From Proteobacteria bacterium UBA4575 (lineage in GTDB: Bacteria > Pseudomonadota > Gammaproteobacteria > UBA4575): a stretch of DNA of 18,932 nucleotides. Both the position numbers and the translations under genes were made by a program. Below the pieces are notes generated by a model. It made no database searches, was not told the DNA's origin, and saw only the letters and a program-made list of their open reading frames with translations. Each line of letters begins with the position of its first letter. The stretch's first letter is position 1. The stretch spans positions 1 through 18,932 of the forward strand of contig DGKH01000034.1 of assembly GCA_002386945.1 (NCBI GenBank), read 5' to 3'. Below are positions 1-8,057 of this stretch, one piece after another.

Positions 1-185
1 CGGCGGTAGAGTTCAGCGGCACGCGCATAAAGGCCTCTGGCAGCGAGACTTTCTGCCTCTGAGAGCAGTGTGCTTTCGGTTGCTTCTGGTCTGCTCAGCT
101 CACCCGGAAGAGGGCCACAGCTGGTTAATAGCAGCATAGGTAAGAGCATTAGCAATAATATAAGACGGCAATGGCGCTGTTTCAT
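1..185 (-). CDS. lpoA: LpoA-like outer-membrane lipoprotein, 5' end only (penicillin-binding protein activator)
   Basis: Reading the minus strand from the ATG at 185-183 gives 61 codons open to the window edge. The protein starts with a lipoprotein signal peptide: basic residues (K2, R4, R7), a Leu/Met-rich core at 8-20, and the lipobox L-T-S-C with the lipidated Cys at residue 23. After it come a Pro/Glu/Ser-rich linker and the start of an Ala-rich helical segment (about 42-61) resembling the TPR-like N domain of LpoA. In Escherichia coli LpoA activates PBP1A from the outer membrane, and lpoA (yraM) is likewise divergent from rsmI (yraL). The assignment rests on this context and on the signal peptide plus helical start; most of the gene is off the edge, so domain content cannot be checked. 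An unrelated TPR lipoprotein is the main alternative. Confidence 0.75.
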   Translation of the reverse strand, partial: MKQRHCRLILLLMLLPMLLLTSCGPLPGELSRPEATESTLLSEAESLAARGLYARAAELYR

Positions 186-231
186 AGCTGGATTTCAGGT
201 ATAAACCTTAGGTAATCAAAAACAGGTGAAA
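186..231. promoter_or_regulatory. Divergent lpoA/rsmI intergenic region with a candidate -10
   Basis: Only about 48 bp separate the two divergent starts. TATAAA at 200-205 could be the -10 of rsmI, giving a 5' leader of roughly 20 nt, but no convincing -35 is visible 16-18 bp upstream. The same core sits in a small inverted repeat, AGGT-ATAA-ACCT (197-208), so it could serve both directions. This is inference from hexamer matching only. Confidence 0.25.
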
Positions 232-233
232 AT

Positions 234-1076
234 GTGTCTACACTCTATATTGTTGCAACCCCGATTGGAAATCTTCAAGACGTTAGTTTGCGTGCGCTGG
301 AGGTTCTTAAATCGGTAGATTTAGTGGCTGCTGAAGATACGCGAGTGGCGCAAAAGTTACTGACTGCCCATGGTATCTCGAGCAGGATGATCTCCTATCA
401 TCAGCATAATGCCGACGAGAAGGATCCTCAGCTACTTGAGTTGCTGCAGCAGGGCCAAAGCATTGCCTATGTCTCAGATGCCGGCACCCCTTTATTAAGT
501 GATCCAGGTCACTCATTGGTGCGGATCTGTTATCAACACGATATTCCAGTGACCGCCATTCCAGGTGCGAGTGCCGCTATGGCGGCCTTCTCAATTAATC
601 CGTTTAATGCCAGTCGATTCTCTTTCGAGGGATTTTTACCACCAAAGAGTGCCGCCCGTTGTGAACGTCTACGGCAGTTGCAAGGGGAAACTCGTGCGAT
701 CATTCTGTACGAATCGAAACATCGCTTGCTGGAGTTGGTGTCAGACATGATTACGGTCTTGGGAGAGGAGCGTGAGATTATGCTGGCGCGTGAGTTGAGC
801 AAGCTACACGAGCAGGTGTTTTACGCCAGTCTGGCTGAATTAGAGGTTGCCTTGAATGATGACAGAATAACGCTGAAAGGCGAATTTGTCCTCATTTTAA
901 AGGGAGATGACGGTAGTTGTCATCAAGATGAGCGACAACGGCAGGCTGATATTTTGTTTCAGCAGCTTAAAACATGCATGAGTCAGCGAGATGCGGTGGA
1001 TTTAGCGCAGACATTATTTAAACTGCCACGAAACACCTTGAAAATGATGGCGGCTAAGCACTATCAGGTCTCTTGA
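234..1076 (+). CDS. rsmI: RsmI, 16S rRNA (cytidine1402-2'-O)-methyltransferase
   Basis: 280 aa, SAM-dependent tetrapyrrole-methylase-fold enzyme that 2'-O-methylates C1402 in the decoding centre of 16S rRNA, working with RsmH (2257-3189), which N4-methylates the same base. Visible RsmI signatures are PIGNL at 10-14, AAEDTR at 32-37, VSDAGTPLLSDPG at 80-92 (SAM-binding loop), IPGASAA at 109-115, FEGFLP at 131-136 and KGEFVL at 215-220. The C-terminal 50 residues look like the small helical domain of the family. The start must be GTG at 234: an in-frame TAA lies at 213-215 with no other start between. AGGTGA (224-229) precedes it by 4 nt; the ATG at 232 is in another frame. Length is close to the E. 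coli protein. No clear terminator follows; rnpB has its own promoter about 20 nt downstream. Confidence 0.97.
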   Translation: MSTLYIVATPIGNLQDVSLRALEVLKSVDLVAAEDTRVAQKLLTAHGISSRMISYHQHNADEKDPQLLELLQQGQSIAYVSDAGTPLLSDPGHSLVRICYQHDIPVTAIPGASAAMAAFSINPFNASRFSFEGFLPPKSAARCERLRQLQGETRAIILYESKHRLLELVSDMITVLGEEREIMLARELSKLHEQVFYASLAELEVALNDDRITLKGEFVLILKGDDGSCHQDERQRQADILFQQLKTCMSQRDAVDLAQTLFKLPRNTLKMMAAKHYQVS

Positions 1077-1093
1077 GTTTGGCTAAATCGTTC

Positions 1094-1122
1094 TGAACTG
1101 TAGGCTATGAGTGTGCTAGAGT
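1094..1122 (+). promoter_or_regulatory. Promoter of rnpB (extended -10, GC-rich discriminator)
   Basis: TAGAGT at 1117-1122 is preceded directly by TGC, an extended -10 (TGn), and lies 7 nt upstream of the base where the first RNase P RNA helix begins (1130). The hexamer 17 bp upstream, TGAACT (1094-1099), is a poor -35, which the extended -10 could offset. The stretch between -10 and start is G+C-rich (GCCTGC), as in stable-RNA promoters under stringent control. Placement is inferred from sequence and from the fit to the mature RNA 5' end. Confidence 0.55.
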
Positions 1123-1129
1123 CGCCTGC

Positions 1130-1479
<350 letters not shown>

Positions 1480-1488
1480 TATTAATTC

Positions 1489-1523
1489 GGTGATTTATGG
1501 CCGCTCTGCTCGGTCAAATAACC
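1489..1523 (+). terminator. Imperfect hairpin after rnpB, possible terminator without U-tract
   Basis: GGTGATTT (1489-1496) and GGCCG (1499-1503) can pair with CGGTCAAATAACC (1511-1523), giving a stem with one mismatch, a two-base bulge and a loop of about 7 nt. No run of T follows, so it is not a canonical intrinsic terminator; it could be a processing or 3'-end stabilising structure, or chance. Readthrough from rnpB toward mraZ is therefore not excluded. Confidence 0.3.
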
Positions 1524-1680
1524 TAGTTCTCATCCTAAAATCCATCCAAGTTAAAGTAAACTATCAACAAGTCAATTCAAGCAGCTAATATAGCAAGTTT
1601 TCTTTGATTTTCCCACTCGGAAAAGTCACGTAAGTAACTGTCTTACAAGGTAAAATCTTAAATTCATCCGTTGATTTCTC
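1524..1680. other. Gene-less A+T-rich spacer upstream of the dcw promoter
   Basis: No credible coding frame is present. The only structures I see are a weak hairpin, GTAAG (1630-1634) with CTTAC (1642-1646), and a TAATAT hexamer (1586-1591) without a supporting -35. I assign no function. Activator or distal promoter sites could be here but cannot be told from background. Confidence 0.4.
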
Positions 1681-1709
1681 TTGCTTTTTGGCAAGCGCAT
1701 TCCTATAGT
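1681..1709 (+). promoter_or_regulatory. Predicted main dcw promoter (P-mra), sigma70-type
   Basis: TTGCTT (1681-1686), exactly 17 bp, then TATAGT (1704-1709), a 5/6 match to the -10 consensus. The predicted start is near 1715-1716, giving a leader of about 85 nt before mraZ. A 5-bp inverted repeat (1680-1684 with 1691-1695) overlaps the -35. The GTGG repeat cluster begins directly downstream, matching the E. coli arrangement in which one promoter upstream of mraZ drives the first genes of the cluster. Confidence 0.6.
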
Positions 1710-1751
1710 GTGGAATTGTGGAAGAAAGTGGTAGTTTGTGGAAAATTGGGT
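1710..1751 (+). promoter_or_regulatory. Predicted MraZ operator: GTGG direct repeats at about 10-nt spacing
   Basis: Five related units occur: GTGGA (1710-1714), GTGGA (1718-1722), GTGGT (1728-1732), GTGGA (1738-1742) and TGGGT (1747-1751). Three consecutive units are 10 nt apart, with the flanking ones at 8 and about 9-10 nt. E. coli MraZ is known to bind TGGGN direct repeats separated by 5 nt, the same period. Their position over the predicted transcription start fits autorepression by blocking RNA polymerase. Here most units read GTGGN and only the last matches TGGGN, so the operator call is by analogy. Confidence 0.65.
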
Positions 1752-1800
1752 CGGCATAGTGTCTTTTTTGACCCCTTACTCTTAGAGCGCAACGGACGAG

Positions 1801-2253
1801 ATGTTTCGAGGTATTACAGCAACAACGCTAGATGTAAAAGGGCGTATTACTATTCCGACTAAGTATCGGGATGAAATTGCTGTCGCCTGTGAAGGGCACC
1901 TGGTCGTGACTGCTGATATTGATCGCTGCCTGCTGATCTATCCCTTCCCAGAATGGGAACGCATCGAATCCGAGCTTCTCAGTCTACCGAATGTTAAGCG
2001 TCAAGTACGACGTTGGCATCGCCTCTACTTAGGTTATGCCAAACCCTGTGATATCGATAGCCAATCACGCCTATTACTTCCTCCAGAACTGCGCGACTTC
2101 GCTGGTCTCGATAAGAATATTTTCTTGGTCGGCCAAGGTAATAAGTTTGAGCTGTGGGATGAGCAGTCTTGGCAGCGTAATTGTGAGAGCTGGTTGGATG
2201 AAGAAACAAATTCTGATGAAGGTGATTCATTACTTGATAGCCTAAAAATCTAG
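1801..2253 (+). CDS. mraZ: MraZ, transcriptional repressor of the dcw cluster
   Basis: 150 aa, near the usual length (about 150). It contains two tandem SpoVT/AbrB-like DNA-binding modules, each carrying the family's DxxxR motif: D11-R15 in the N half and D86-R90 in the C half. Other hallmarks are MFRG at the N terminus, PEWE near 50-53, and the C-terminal VGQGNKFELWDEQSW segment (110-124). Known MraZ proteins form ring oligomers, bind repeats in the mra promoter and repress their own cluster. ATG 1801 is chosen for the conserved MFRG start; GGACGAG (1794-1800) directly precedes it, with the GGA core 4 nt away. The ATG at 1671 opens a different frame unrelated to MraZ. This is the first gene of the operon; its stop lies 3 nt before rsmH. 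Confidence 0.97.
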   Translation: MFRGITATTLDVKGRITIPTKYRDEIAVACEGHLVVTADIDRCLLIYPFPEWERIESELLSLPNVKRQVRRWHRLYLGYAKPCDIDSQSRLLLPPELRDFAGLDKNIFLVGQGNKFELWDEQSWQRNCESWLDEETNSDEGDSLLDSLKI

Positions 2254-2256
2254 CGC

Positions 2257-3189
2257 ATGTCGGACACAAAAGCCCATGTACCCGTGCTATTGGCCGAGAC
2301 GCTGGCAGCGCTGAATATCAATGCTGATGGCTGTTACATCGATGGTACTTTTGGCCGTGGTGGTCATAGTGCTTGCTTACTTGATGCCTTGTCACCACAA
2401 GGACAGCTGATCGTTTTTGATAAAGACACGGCTGCGATTGAAGAGGCTAAACAAAATTTTGCTGGTGATCAGCGGTTGCAGTTGCGGCATGACTCGTTCG
2501 CCAATATGGCACGACTAGGGACAGAGCAAGACCTGTTCGGCAAGATCGATGGTGTGATGCTGGATTTAGGTGTTTCTTCGCCTCAGTTAGATGAGGCAGA
2601 GCGAGGCTTTAGTTTTAGTCGTAACGGGCCACTGGATATGCGCATGAATACTGCTGGTGGTGAAACTGCAGCAGAGTGGTTAGCGTATGTTGAGAAGGCT
2701 GAGTTAGTTCGCGTCTTACGAGATTTTGGAGAGGAAAAGCTGGCTAAAATGATTGCCGCTAAGATTATTCAATATCGTACCGATAACGTGCTGGAGACCA
2801 CTCGGCAGCTGGCTGAAATAGTGCGTGGCTGTTATTCACCACAATATAAAGGGGTGCATCCCGCAACTCGTACATTCCAAGCTATTCGTATTCATATCAA
2901 CCAAGAGCTAGATGATTTAGTGCAGGGTTTAGATGATGCCTTTGAATTGCTTGCAGTCGGTGGACGCCTCGCAGTCATAAGTTTCCATTCATTAGAAGAC
3001 CGTATCGTTAAACGATTTATTCGTGATACCCGAGTCAGTCACACGCCAAAACATTTACCTGTAATAGAGCAAACCACACCTTATTTAAAAGCAGTGGGTA
3101 AGTTGGTTCGGCCGAGTGATGCTGAATGTGAAGAGAATCCGAGAGCCCGTAGTGGGCGCTTGCGCATCGCTGAAAAGGTGATGCCGTGA
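2257..3189 (+). CDS. rsmH: RsmH, 16S rRNA (cytosine1402-N4)-methyltransferase
   Basis: 310 aa (E. coli 313). SAM-dependent methyltransferase that makes N4-methyl-C1402 in 16S rRNA; RsmI, encoded at 234-1076, adds the 2'-O-methyl to the same residue. Motifs: DGTFGRGGHS at 29-38 (SAM loop), FDKD at 54-57, DLGVSSPQLD at 103-112, the RsmH signature HPATRTFQAIRIHIN at 201-215, ISFHSLEDRIVK at 241-252, and a basic C-terminal NPRARSGRLR at 294-303. ATG 2257 has no good Shine-Dalgarno and lies 3 nt after the mraZ stop, so translation is probably coupled to mraZ. The older name is mraW. Confidence 0.98.
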   Translation: MSDTKAHVPVLLAETLAALNINADGCYIDGTFGRGGHSACLLDALSPQGQLIVFDKDTAAIEEAKQNFAGDQRLQLRHDSFANMARLGTEQDLFGKIDGVMLDLGVSSPQLDEAERGFSFSRNGPLDMRMNTAGGETAAEWLAYVEKAELVRVLRDFGEEKLAKMIAAKIIQYRTDNVLETTRQLAEIVRGCYSPQYKGVHPATRTFQAIRIHINQELDDLVQGLDDAFELLAVGGRLAVISFHSLEDRIVKRFIRDTRVSHTPKHLPVIEQTTPYLKAVGKLVRPSDAECEENPRARSGRLRIAEKVMP

Positions 3190-3452
3190 AGGCGCTGCTT
3201 TGGCTTATGGTTTATGTTTTGGTCGTTACCAGTGCCTCTGCTGTTGCCTATAGCAAACATTTACAACGACGCAATTTCTTTGAGTTGCAGCAGTTGCAAG
3301 AGCGAGGTGCTGCCTTAGAAACAGAATGGGAGCGATTGCTATTAGAGGAGAGCACTTGGGCAGATCAGAGCCGGATTGAAAAAGTAGCACGTGAGCGACT
3401 TGGCATGCATATCATCGCACGTGATGATATGCGCGTTATGGAGTTGCCTTAA
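3186..3452 (+). CDS. ftsL: FtsL, bitopic division protein
   Basis: 88 aa with the FtsL layout: a very short cytoplasmic tail, one membrane helix at about 3-22, then a periplasmic heptad-type coiled coil (about 28-60, rich in Leu, Glu, Gln) and a conserved RIEKVARERLGM segment at 63-74. FtsL forms the FtsQ-FtsL-FtsB complex, which switches on FtsW-FtsI. FtsB is not encoded in this window, as expected, since ftsB usually lies elsewhere. The start is GTG at 3186, overlapping the rsmH stop by 4 nt (GTGA); AAGGTG (3175-3180) sits 5 nt upstream and supports it. The small basic N tail is shorter than in E. coli FtsL (121 aa). Confidence 0.93.
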   Translation: MKALLWLMVYVLVVTSASAVAYSKHLQRRNFFELQQLQERGAALETEWERLLLEESTWADQSRIEKVARERLGMHIIARDDMRVMELP

Positions 3453-3455
3453 GTC

Positions 3456-5171
3456 ATGGCTAAATTAGAGCAGTTTAATACACGTAGAGTTTTTGCTTTA
3501 ACCATGATTGCTTTGGCCTTCATAGGACTGTTCGTTAGGGCCTGCTATCTACAGTTAATAGAAGCTGATTTCTTGCATGCTAAGGGTAATAACCTATATG
3601 TGCGCAGTATGAATATTTCTGCACATCGCGGTGCAATCTATGATCGCAATGGCCAACCACTAGCGATCAGTACGCCGGTATATAGAGTGATTGCTGACCC
3701 TCAAATCAGCTCGCAATACCCTGAGAGCATTCAGCTTGTTGCTCAAACTCTGGGTATCTCAGAATCTAAACTCAAGCAAAAGATTAAGCAGCGAAAACAA
3801 AAACGTTACCTCTCAATTCAACGTCATGTGTTGCCAGAAACTGCGCAGCAACTAAAAGGTATGCGTAATACAGGGTTCAGGGTTGAGCGTGAGTATCGAC
3901 GTTATTACCCGGGTGGTGAAATGGCCGCACATCTTATTGGGTTAACCAATAGTGATGATGCTGGCGTCGAAGGCTTGGAGAAAGTCTATGAGTCTTGGCT
4001 GGGTGGTGCCGCAGGTAAGAAGAAAGTAGCTAAGGATAAGCGTGGACGTGTGGTGGCTGATATCGGACAGATGCTACCGCCTAAATTGGGCAAAGATCTT
4101 AGCCTGTCGTTAGATAAGCGTATTCAATACGTTGTTTACCGTGAATTAAAAAAAGCGGTGTTAAAGCATCAAGCGAAGACCGGCTCGGTTGTAGTTTTAG
4201 ATCCAGCTAACGGTGAGATCTTAGCGATTGCGAATTACCCTGGCCTTAATCCCAATAACCGAAACAATGTAGGCGCTAGCTCGATCGATCAATTGATCCG
4301 CAATCGTGCCATTGCAGATGTGTTTGAGCCCGGCTCCACTGCCAAGCCTTTTGTTATGGCGGCGGCCTTCGAGGGTGGTCACTATAAAGTGGCGAGTACG
4401 ATCGATACAAATCCGGGGGTCTTAAAAGTAGGTAGTACGACGGTACGTGATAAGAATAATCTCGGCATCATTGATATGACTACAATCCTGTCTAAATCAA
4501 GTAATGTCGGTTCCGTTAAAGTGGCTCTAAATACACCCGAAGAAGACCTTTGGCGAATTTACTCGAATGTGGGTTTTGGCCAGACTTCTGGCTCAGGTCT
4601 GCTAGGTGAGCAGTCTGGCGTACTAAAAAATTATATTGATTGGAATAAAGGACAGCGCATTACGTTGGCCTTTGGTTATGGTATGTCGGTGACGACCTTA
4701 CAGTTGGCGCGTGCTTACGGGGTGCTAGCGAATGATGGTGTGCTGGCTGAGGTTAGCTTTGTGCATGGCGATAGCCAAGCTGGTGGCAGGCGCATCTTGA
4801 GCGCTAAGACAACACAACAAATTCGTCAGATGCTGCGCAAGGTAGTGTCGGTTGAAGGCACTGCGCAACAGGCAAGACTGCAGGTCTATACAGCAGCTGG
4901 TAAGACCGGGACCTCGCGTAAATTGAGTAATGGTGAATACGCCAAGGATCAACATATCGCTTTATTTGCCGGTATGGCACCAGCGACTCAGCCTGAAGTG
5001 GTTATTGTGGTAATGATTGACCAGCCGACTCAGGGTGGTTACTACGGTGGTGTTGTCGCAGGGCCAGTATTTGCACGGGTGGCTGAAACAGTCTTACGAC
5101 TGCGTAATGTGCGACCGGATCGAATATTGGATGCAGGCTCTTCTCTGTTATTGTCGGGGGCTAAGCGATGA
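3456..5171 (+). CDS. ftsI: FtsI (PBP3), septal peptidoglycan transpeptidase
   Basis: 571 aa class B penicillin-binding protein (E. coli 588). An N-terminal membrane anchor at about 13-34 is followed by the pedestal domain, starting with HRGAIYDRNG at 57-66, and then the transpeptidase domain. Active-site motifs are all present: SxxK as S294-T-A-K297 (within EPGSTAKPF), SxN as S348-S-N350, and KTGT at 483-486. It crosslinks septal peptidoglycan in complex with FtsW (10494-11678) and is the target of beta-lactams such as aztreonam. ATG 3456 is 3 nt after the ftsL stop; a GGAG at 3440-3443 is rather distant (12 nt), so coupling to ftsL is likely. The stop overlaps the murE start (ATGA). Confidence 0.98.
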   Translation: MAKLEQFNTRRVFALTMIALAFIGLFVRACYLQLIEADFLHAKGNNLYVRSMNISAHRGAIYDRNGQPLAISTPVYRVIADPQISSQYPESIQLVAQTLGISESKLKQKIKQRKQKRYLSIQRHVLPETAQQLKGMRNTGFRVEREYRRYYPGGEMAAHLIGLTNSDDAGVEGLEKVYESWLGGAAGKKKVAKDKRGRVVADIGQMLPPKLGKDLSLSLDKRIQYVVYRELKKAVLKHQAKTGSVVVLDPANGEILAIANYPGLNPNNRNNVGASSIDQLIRNRAIADVFEPGSTAKPFVMAAAFEGGHYKVASTIDTNPGVLKVGSTTVRDKNNLGIIDMTTILSKSSNVGSVKVALNTPEEDLWRIYSNVGFGQTSGSGLLGEQSGVLKNYIDWNKGQRITLAFGYGMSVTTLQLARAYGVLANDGVLAEVSFVHGDSQAGGRRILSAKTTQQIRQMLRKVVSVEGTAQQARLQVYTAAGKTGTSRKLSNGEYAKDQHIALFAGMAPATQPEVVIVVMIDQPTQGGYYGGVVAGPVFARVAETVLRLRNVRPDRILDAGSSLLLSGAKR

Positions 5172-6679
5172 TGGCAACGACTCATCACAACCGACAGCGT
5201 CTATCTGATTTGTTAACAGGTTTTGCATCCATTGCACCAGCTGATGACGTTGAAATTTATGGCGTCAGTCAGTTCAGTGGTGACACGCAACAGGGCGATG
5301 TATTTCTTGCCACGGCTAATGGCACAACACATGGCTTGAGTTATCAACAAGATGCAGTTGCACGGGGTGCCGCCGCTATTGTTTGGGAAACGGCAGCAAC
5401 GATTGATGCTGAACATCTAGATTGCGCAGTCCCTAGTGTAGAAGTGCCTGCATTAAGTAAGCATGTGTTTGAGTTGATTCAGCGTTTCTATGGTCCTGTA
5501 TCTCAAGACTTATGTATCAATGCTGTTACCGGTACCGATGGCAAAAGTTCAGTTACCCATCTTTTGGCACAGGCCTTAGATAGTCTGGGGCAGCACTGTG
5601 GTCTTATTGGCACCTTAGGCTATGGCCGTCTTTCTCAGTTGAATGCTGCAACGCATACGACACCACCACCGGCACGGTTGGCGCGTGAGTTTTCCCAGTT
5701 AGCAGAGCAGGGTTGTCAGCAGGTTGCTATCGAAACCTCATCACATGCCTTGGCGCAAGGGCGTCTACATGAGCTGAAAATTAACACTGCAATCTTGACC
5801 AATATCAGTCATGACCATCTGGATTATCACCAGACACAAGAAGAATATATTGCGGCTAAGGCCAAACTATTTTTTGATGCCAAGGCAGAGCATGTCGTAC
5901 TCAATATTGATGATGCGGTAGCAGAAGCCTGGGCTCAATCATGGGAGCAGGCCGCAACGTTAATAAGGTATTCAATGACGCGAATGGATGCTGATGTCTA
6001 TGCCAGCTCCATTCGTTATAGCGCTGATGGTGTTGATCTGAACCTTCATCTTGGTGCTGATCGTCTTGCCATACATAGCAAACTACTTGGCCCATTTAAC
6101 GTCAGTAACCTACTTGCTGTGGCTGCCACCTTGTTTGTTCAAGGCTTTAGCGGCGACCAGATTAAATCATCATTAGAGCAGTTGTTGCCTGTGCCTGGAC
6201 GTATGCAGGTTGTGCGGTCTACGGCTAGGCATGTTGTTGTTGATTTTGCACACACAGCAAATGCATTACAGGCAGCGATAGCTGCTGTTCGTGTGCATTA
6301 TTCAGGTCGTCTGATCTGTGTCTTTGGCTGTGGTGGTGAGCGTGATCAAGCAAAGCGCCAGATGATGGGTGAGGTGGCCGCAAGACATGCCGATGAGATT
6401 ATTATCACGAACGATAATCCACGAACTGAAGCCCCTAACGCAATAGCCGCTGAGATATTAAATGGTGCGCAAAAAACTGCGACAAAGGAACAAAAAATCA
6501 CAGTAATTTTAGACCGACAGAAAGCGATTGCTGAGGCGATTAACCGTAGTACGGCTGCTGATGTGATCTTGCTGGCCGGTAAGGGGCATGAGGCCGAGCA
6601 GCAGATAGGTGATCAGAAATATCCTTTCAATGATGTCTTGGTTGCGGCTGAGCTTCTAAACGGGAGGGCGGATGTCTGA
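5168..6679 (+). CDS. murE: MurE, UDP-MurNAc-L-Ala-D-Glu:meso-diaminopimelate ligase
   Basis: 503 aa Mur ligase adding meso-DAP to UDP-MurNAc-L-Ala-D-Glu with ATP in the cytoplasm. Evidence: ATP loop at 121-128, TNISHDHLDYH at 211-221, the probable carbamylated Lys at K231 (YIAAKAKLF), LGPFNVSNLLA at 307-317, VFGCGGERD at 385-393, and DNPRTE at 416-421, the DNPR motif marking DAP rather than Lys specificity. Several usually constant positions differ: the ATP loop reads TGTDGKSS where TGTNGKTT is usual; the N-terminal uridine motif DSR is replaced by a VSQFSGDT stretch (33-40); and AHTPDAL reads AHTANAL (361-367). The frame is intact and the position is exactly that of murE, so it is likely functional. 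The ATG overlaps the ftsI stop by 4 nt, with GGGGG (5156-5160) upstream; a second ATG follows at once. Confidence 0.95.
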   Translation: MMATTHHNRQRLSDLLTGFASIAPADDVEIYGVSQFSGDTQQGDVFLATANGTTHGLSYQQDAVARGAAAIVWETAATIDAEHLDCAVPSVEVPALSKHVFELIQRFYGPVSQDLCINAVTGTDGKSSVTHLLAQALDSLGQHCGLIGTLGYGRLSQLNAATHTTPPPARLAREFSQLAEQGCQQVAIETSSHALAQGRLHELKINTAILTNISHDHLDYHQTQEEYIAAKAKLFFDAKAEHVVLNIDDAVAEAWAQSWEQAATLIRYSMTRMDADVYASSIRYSADGVDLNLHLGADRLAIHSKLLGPFNVSNLLAVAATLFVQGFSGDQIKSSLEQLLPVPGRMQVVRSTARHVVVDFAHTANALQAAIAAVRVHYSGRLICVFGCGGERDQAKRQMMGEVAARHADEIIITNDNPRTEAPNAIAAEILNGAQKTATKEQKITVILDRQKAIAEAINRSTAADVILLAGKGHEAEQQIGDQKYPFNDVLVAAELLNGRADV

Positions 6680-8057
6680 TTGGTTGCACTTGAGTGAGAT
6701 TGCTGGCCTAGCTGATGCTCAATGGCATGGGCAAGACGTCGCCATTACGGGCATTAGTACCGATAGTCGTCGTGTTCAGCCAGGTGATTTATTTGTTGCG
6801 CTGAAAGGTGAACGTTTTGATGCGCATGACTTTATAAGTCCTGAATTAGAACAACAAGCGCAAGCATTGATGGTGCACCAAGCAACAGTGAGTAGCCTGC
6901 CTATCGTGCAGGTTGACGATACCTTGCGTGGCCTCTCACGTTGGGCGTCTGCTTGGCGTCAACAGTTGGCCTTAAAGATGCTCAGTATTACGGGTAGCAA
7001 CGGTAAGACGACGGTTAAGCAAATGTGTTCTAGCATCCTCGCCCAGATGGGTTCGGTCTGTGCAACAGAAGGTAATCTAAATAATCATATTGGTGTGCCC
7101 TTGAGTCTATTAAAGCTACGCCATGAGCATGATTATGCAGTGATTGAGCTGGGTGCAAATCATCAATATGAGATTGCACGACTGAGTGAACTGGCCCTAG
7201 CCGATGTGAGTGTGATTACTAATGCAGGGCCAGCACATCTTGAAGGCTTTGGTTCACTCGATGGTGTGGCACAGGCTAAGGGTGAGATTATTGATGGTTT
7301 AAGCGCAGAGGGCAGCGTGGTCCTGAATGCAGATGACGCTTATTTTGAACAGTGGTGTGAACGTGCCGGTAAGCGCAAAGTGATTAGTTTTGGCTGCTCA
7401 GAAAAGGCAGATTATTCAGCACAATGGTTGTTTGATAATTGTTTGCAATTAAAGACAGCTGAATATGAATTGAATATTCAGCTCGCGCTGCAAGGTCAAC
7501 ACAATGCCTATAATGCTGCAGCTGCGGCCGCAGCCTGTGCTGCACTGGGGGCTACTGCTGATGCCATTCATGATGGACTGTCATCGATGCAAGCTATTAC
7601 AGGGCGTTTGCAAATGCGTATTGGTCGTCATGGTGAGACTATCTTTGATGACAGCTACAACGCTAATCCAGCCAGTGTGAAGGCGGCTATTGAAGTACTT
7701 GCTGCTGCTACAGGGAGCACCTATCTGGTTTTAGGTGACATGGGTGAGTTGGGTAGTTCTGCTGGCCAACTACATCAGGTAATAGGTCAGTTTGCTAAGT
7801 CAAAAAATATTCAGAAGGTATATGCCTTGGGTGATCTCAGTCAGCAGACGATAGTGGGCTTTGGTCCAGGTGCACAGCATTTTTCTTCCCATGCAGATCT
7901 ACTCGCCGCCTTGTTGCAGGACTTAAGTGCCGAACAAGATTCCTCTGTGCATATTCTTGTGAAAGGTTCTCGTTCTATGTCTATGGAGCAGATTGTTATG
8001 GGGCTGGTTGCTACTGATGAGCAGCCACTAAGTGATACTCAGGAGCGTCGATGTTAG
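6672..8057 (+). CDS. murF: MurF, UDP-MurNAc-tripeptide:D-Ala-D-Ala ligase
   Basis: 461 aa (E. coli 452). ATP-dependent ligase that adds D-Ala-D-Ala, made by Ddl (15094-16038), to complete UDP-MurNAc-pentapeptide. Motifs: uridine-binding STDSR at 29-33, ATP loop TGSNGKTT at 107-114, EGNLNNHIG at 133-141, [12 protein letters not shown] at 184-195, [10 protein letters not shown] at 326-335, VLGDMGELG at 353-361 and KGSRSMSME at 431-439. Unlike the upstream MurE, every MurF signature is canonical. The ATG overlaps murE by 8 nt and has a strong ribosome-binding site, GGGAGG (6662-6667), 4 nt upstream. The last 15 residues or so look like an unstructured tail overlapping the mraY start. Confidence 0.98.
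   Translation: MSDWLHLSEIAGLADAQWHGQDVAITGISTDSRRVQPGDLFVALKGERFDAHDFISPELEQQAQALMVHQATVSSLPIVQVDDTLRGLSRWASAWRQQLALKMLSITGSNGKTTVKQMCSSILAQMGSVCATEGNLNNHIGVPLSLLKLRHEHDYAVIELGANHQYEIARLSELALADVSVITNAGPAHLEGFGSLDGVAQAKGEIIDGLSAEGSVVLNADDAYFEQWCERAGKRKVISFGCSEKADYSAQWLFDNCLQLKTAEYELNIQLALQGQHNAYNAAAAAAACAALGATADAIHDGLSSMQAITGRLQMRIGRHGETIFDDSYNANPASVKAAIEVLAAATGSTYLVLGDMGELGSSAGQLHQVIGQFAKSKNIQKVYALGDLSQQTIVGFGPGAQHFSSHADLLAALLQDLSAEQDSSVHILVKGSRSMSMEQIVMGLVATDEQPLSDTQERRC

Noticed and set aside
1710..1751. Considered the short spaced GTGG repeats as a CRISPR or tandem-repeat array
   Set aside because: The units are only 5 bp at about 10-nt spacing, far too short for CRISPR, and their position fits an MraZ operator.
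1671..1862. 63-codon plus-strand frame running across the mra promoter into mraZ
   Set aside because: It covers the promoter and GTGG repeats and continues out of frame into mraZ. No ribosome-binding site or family resemblance was seen.
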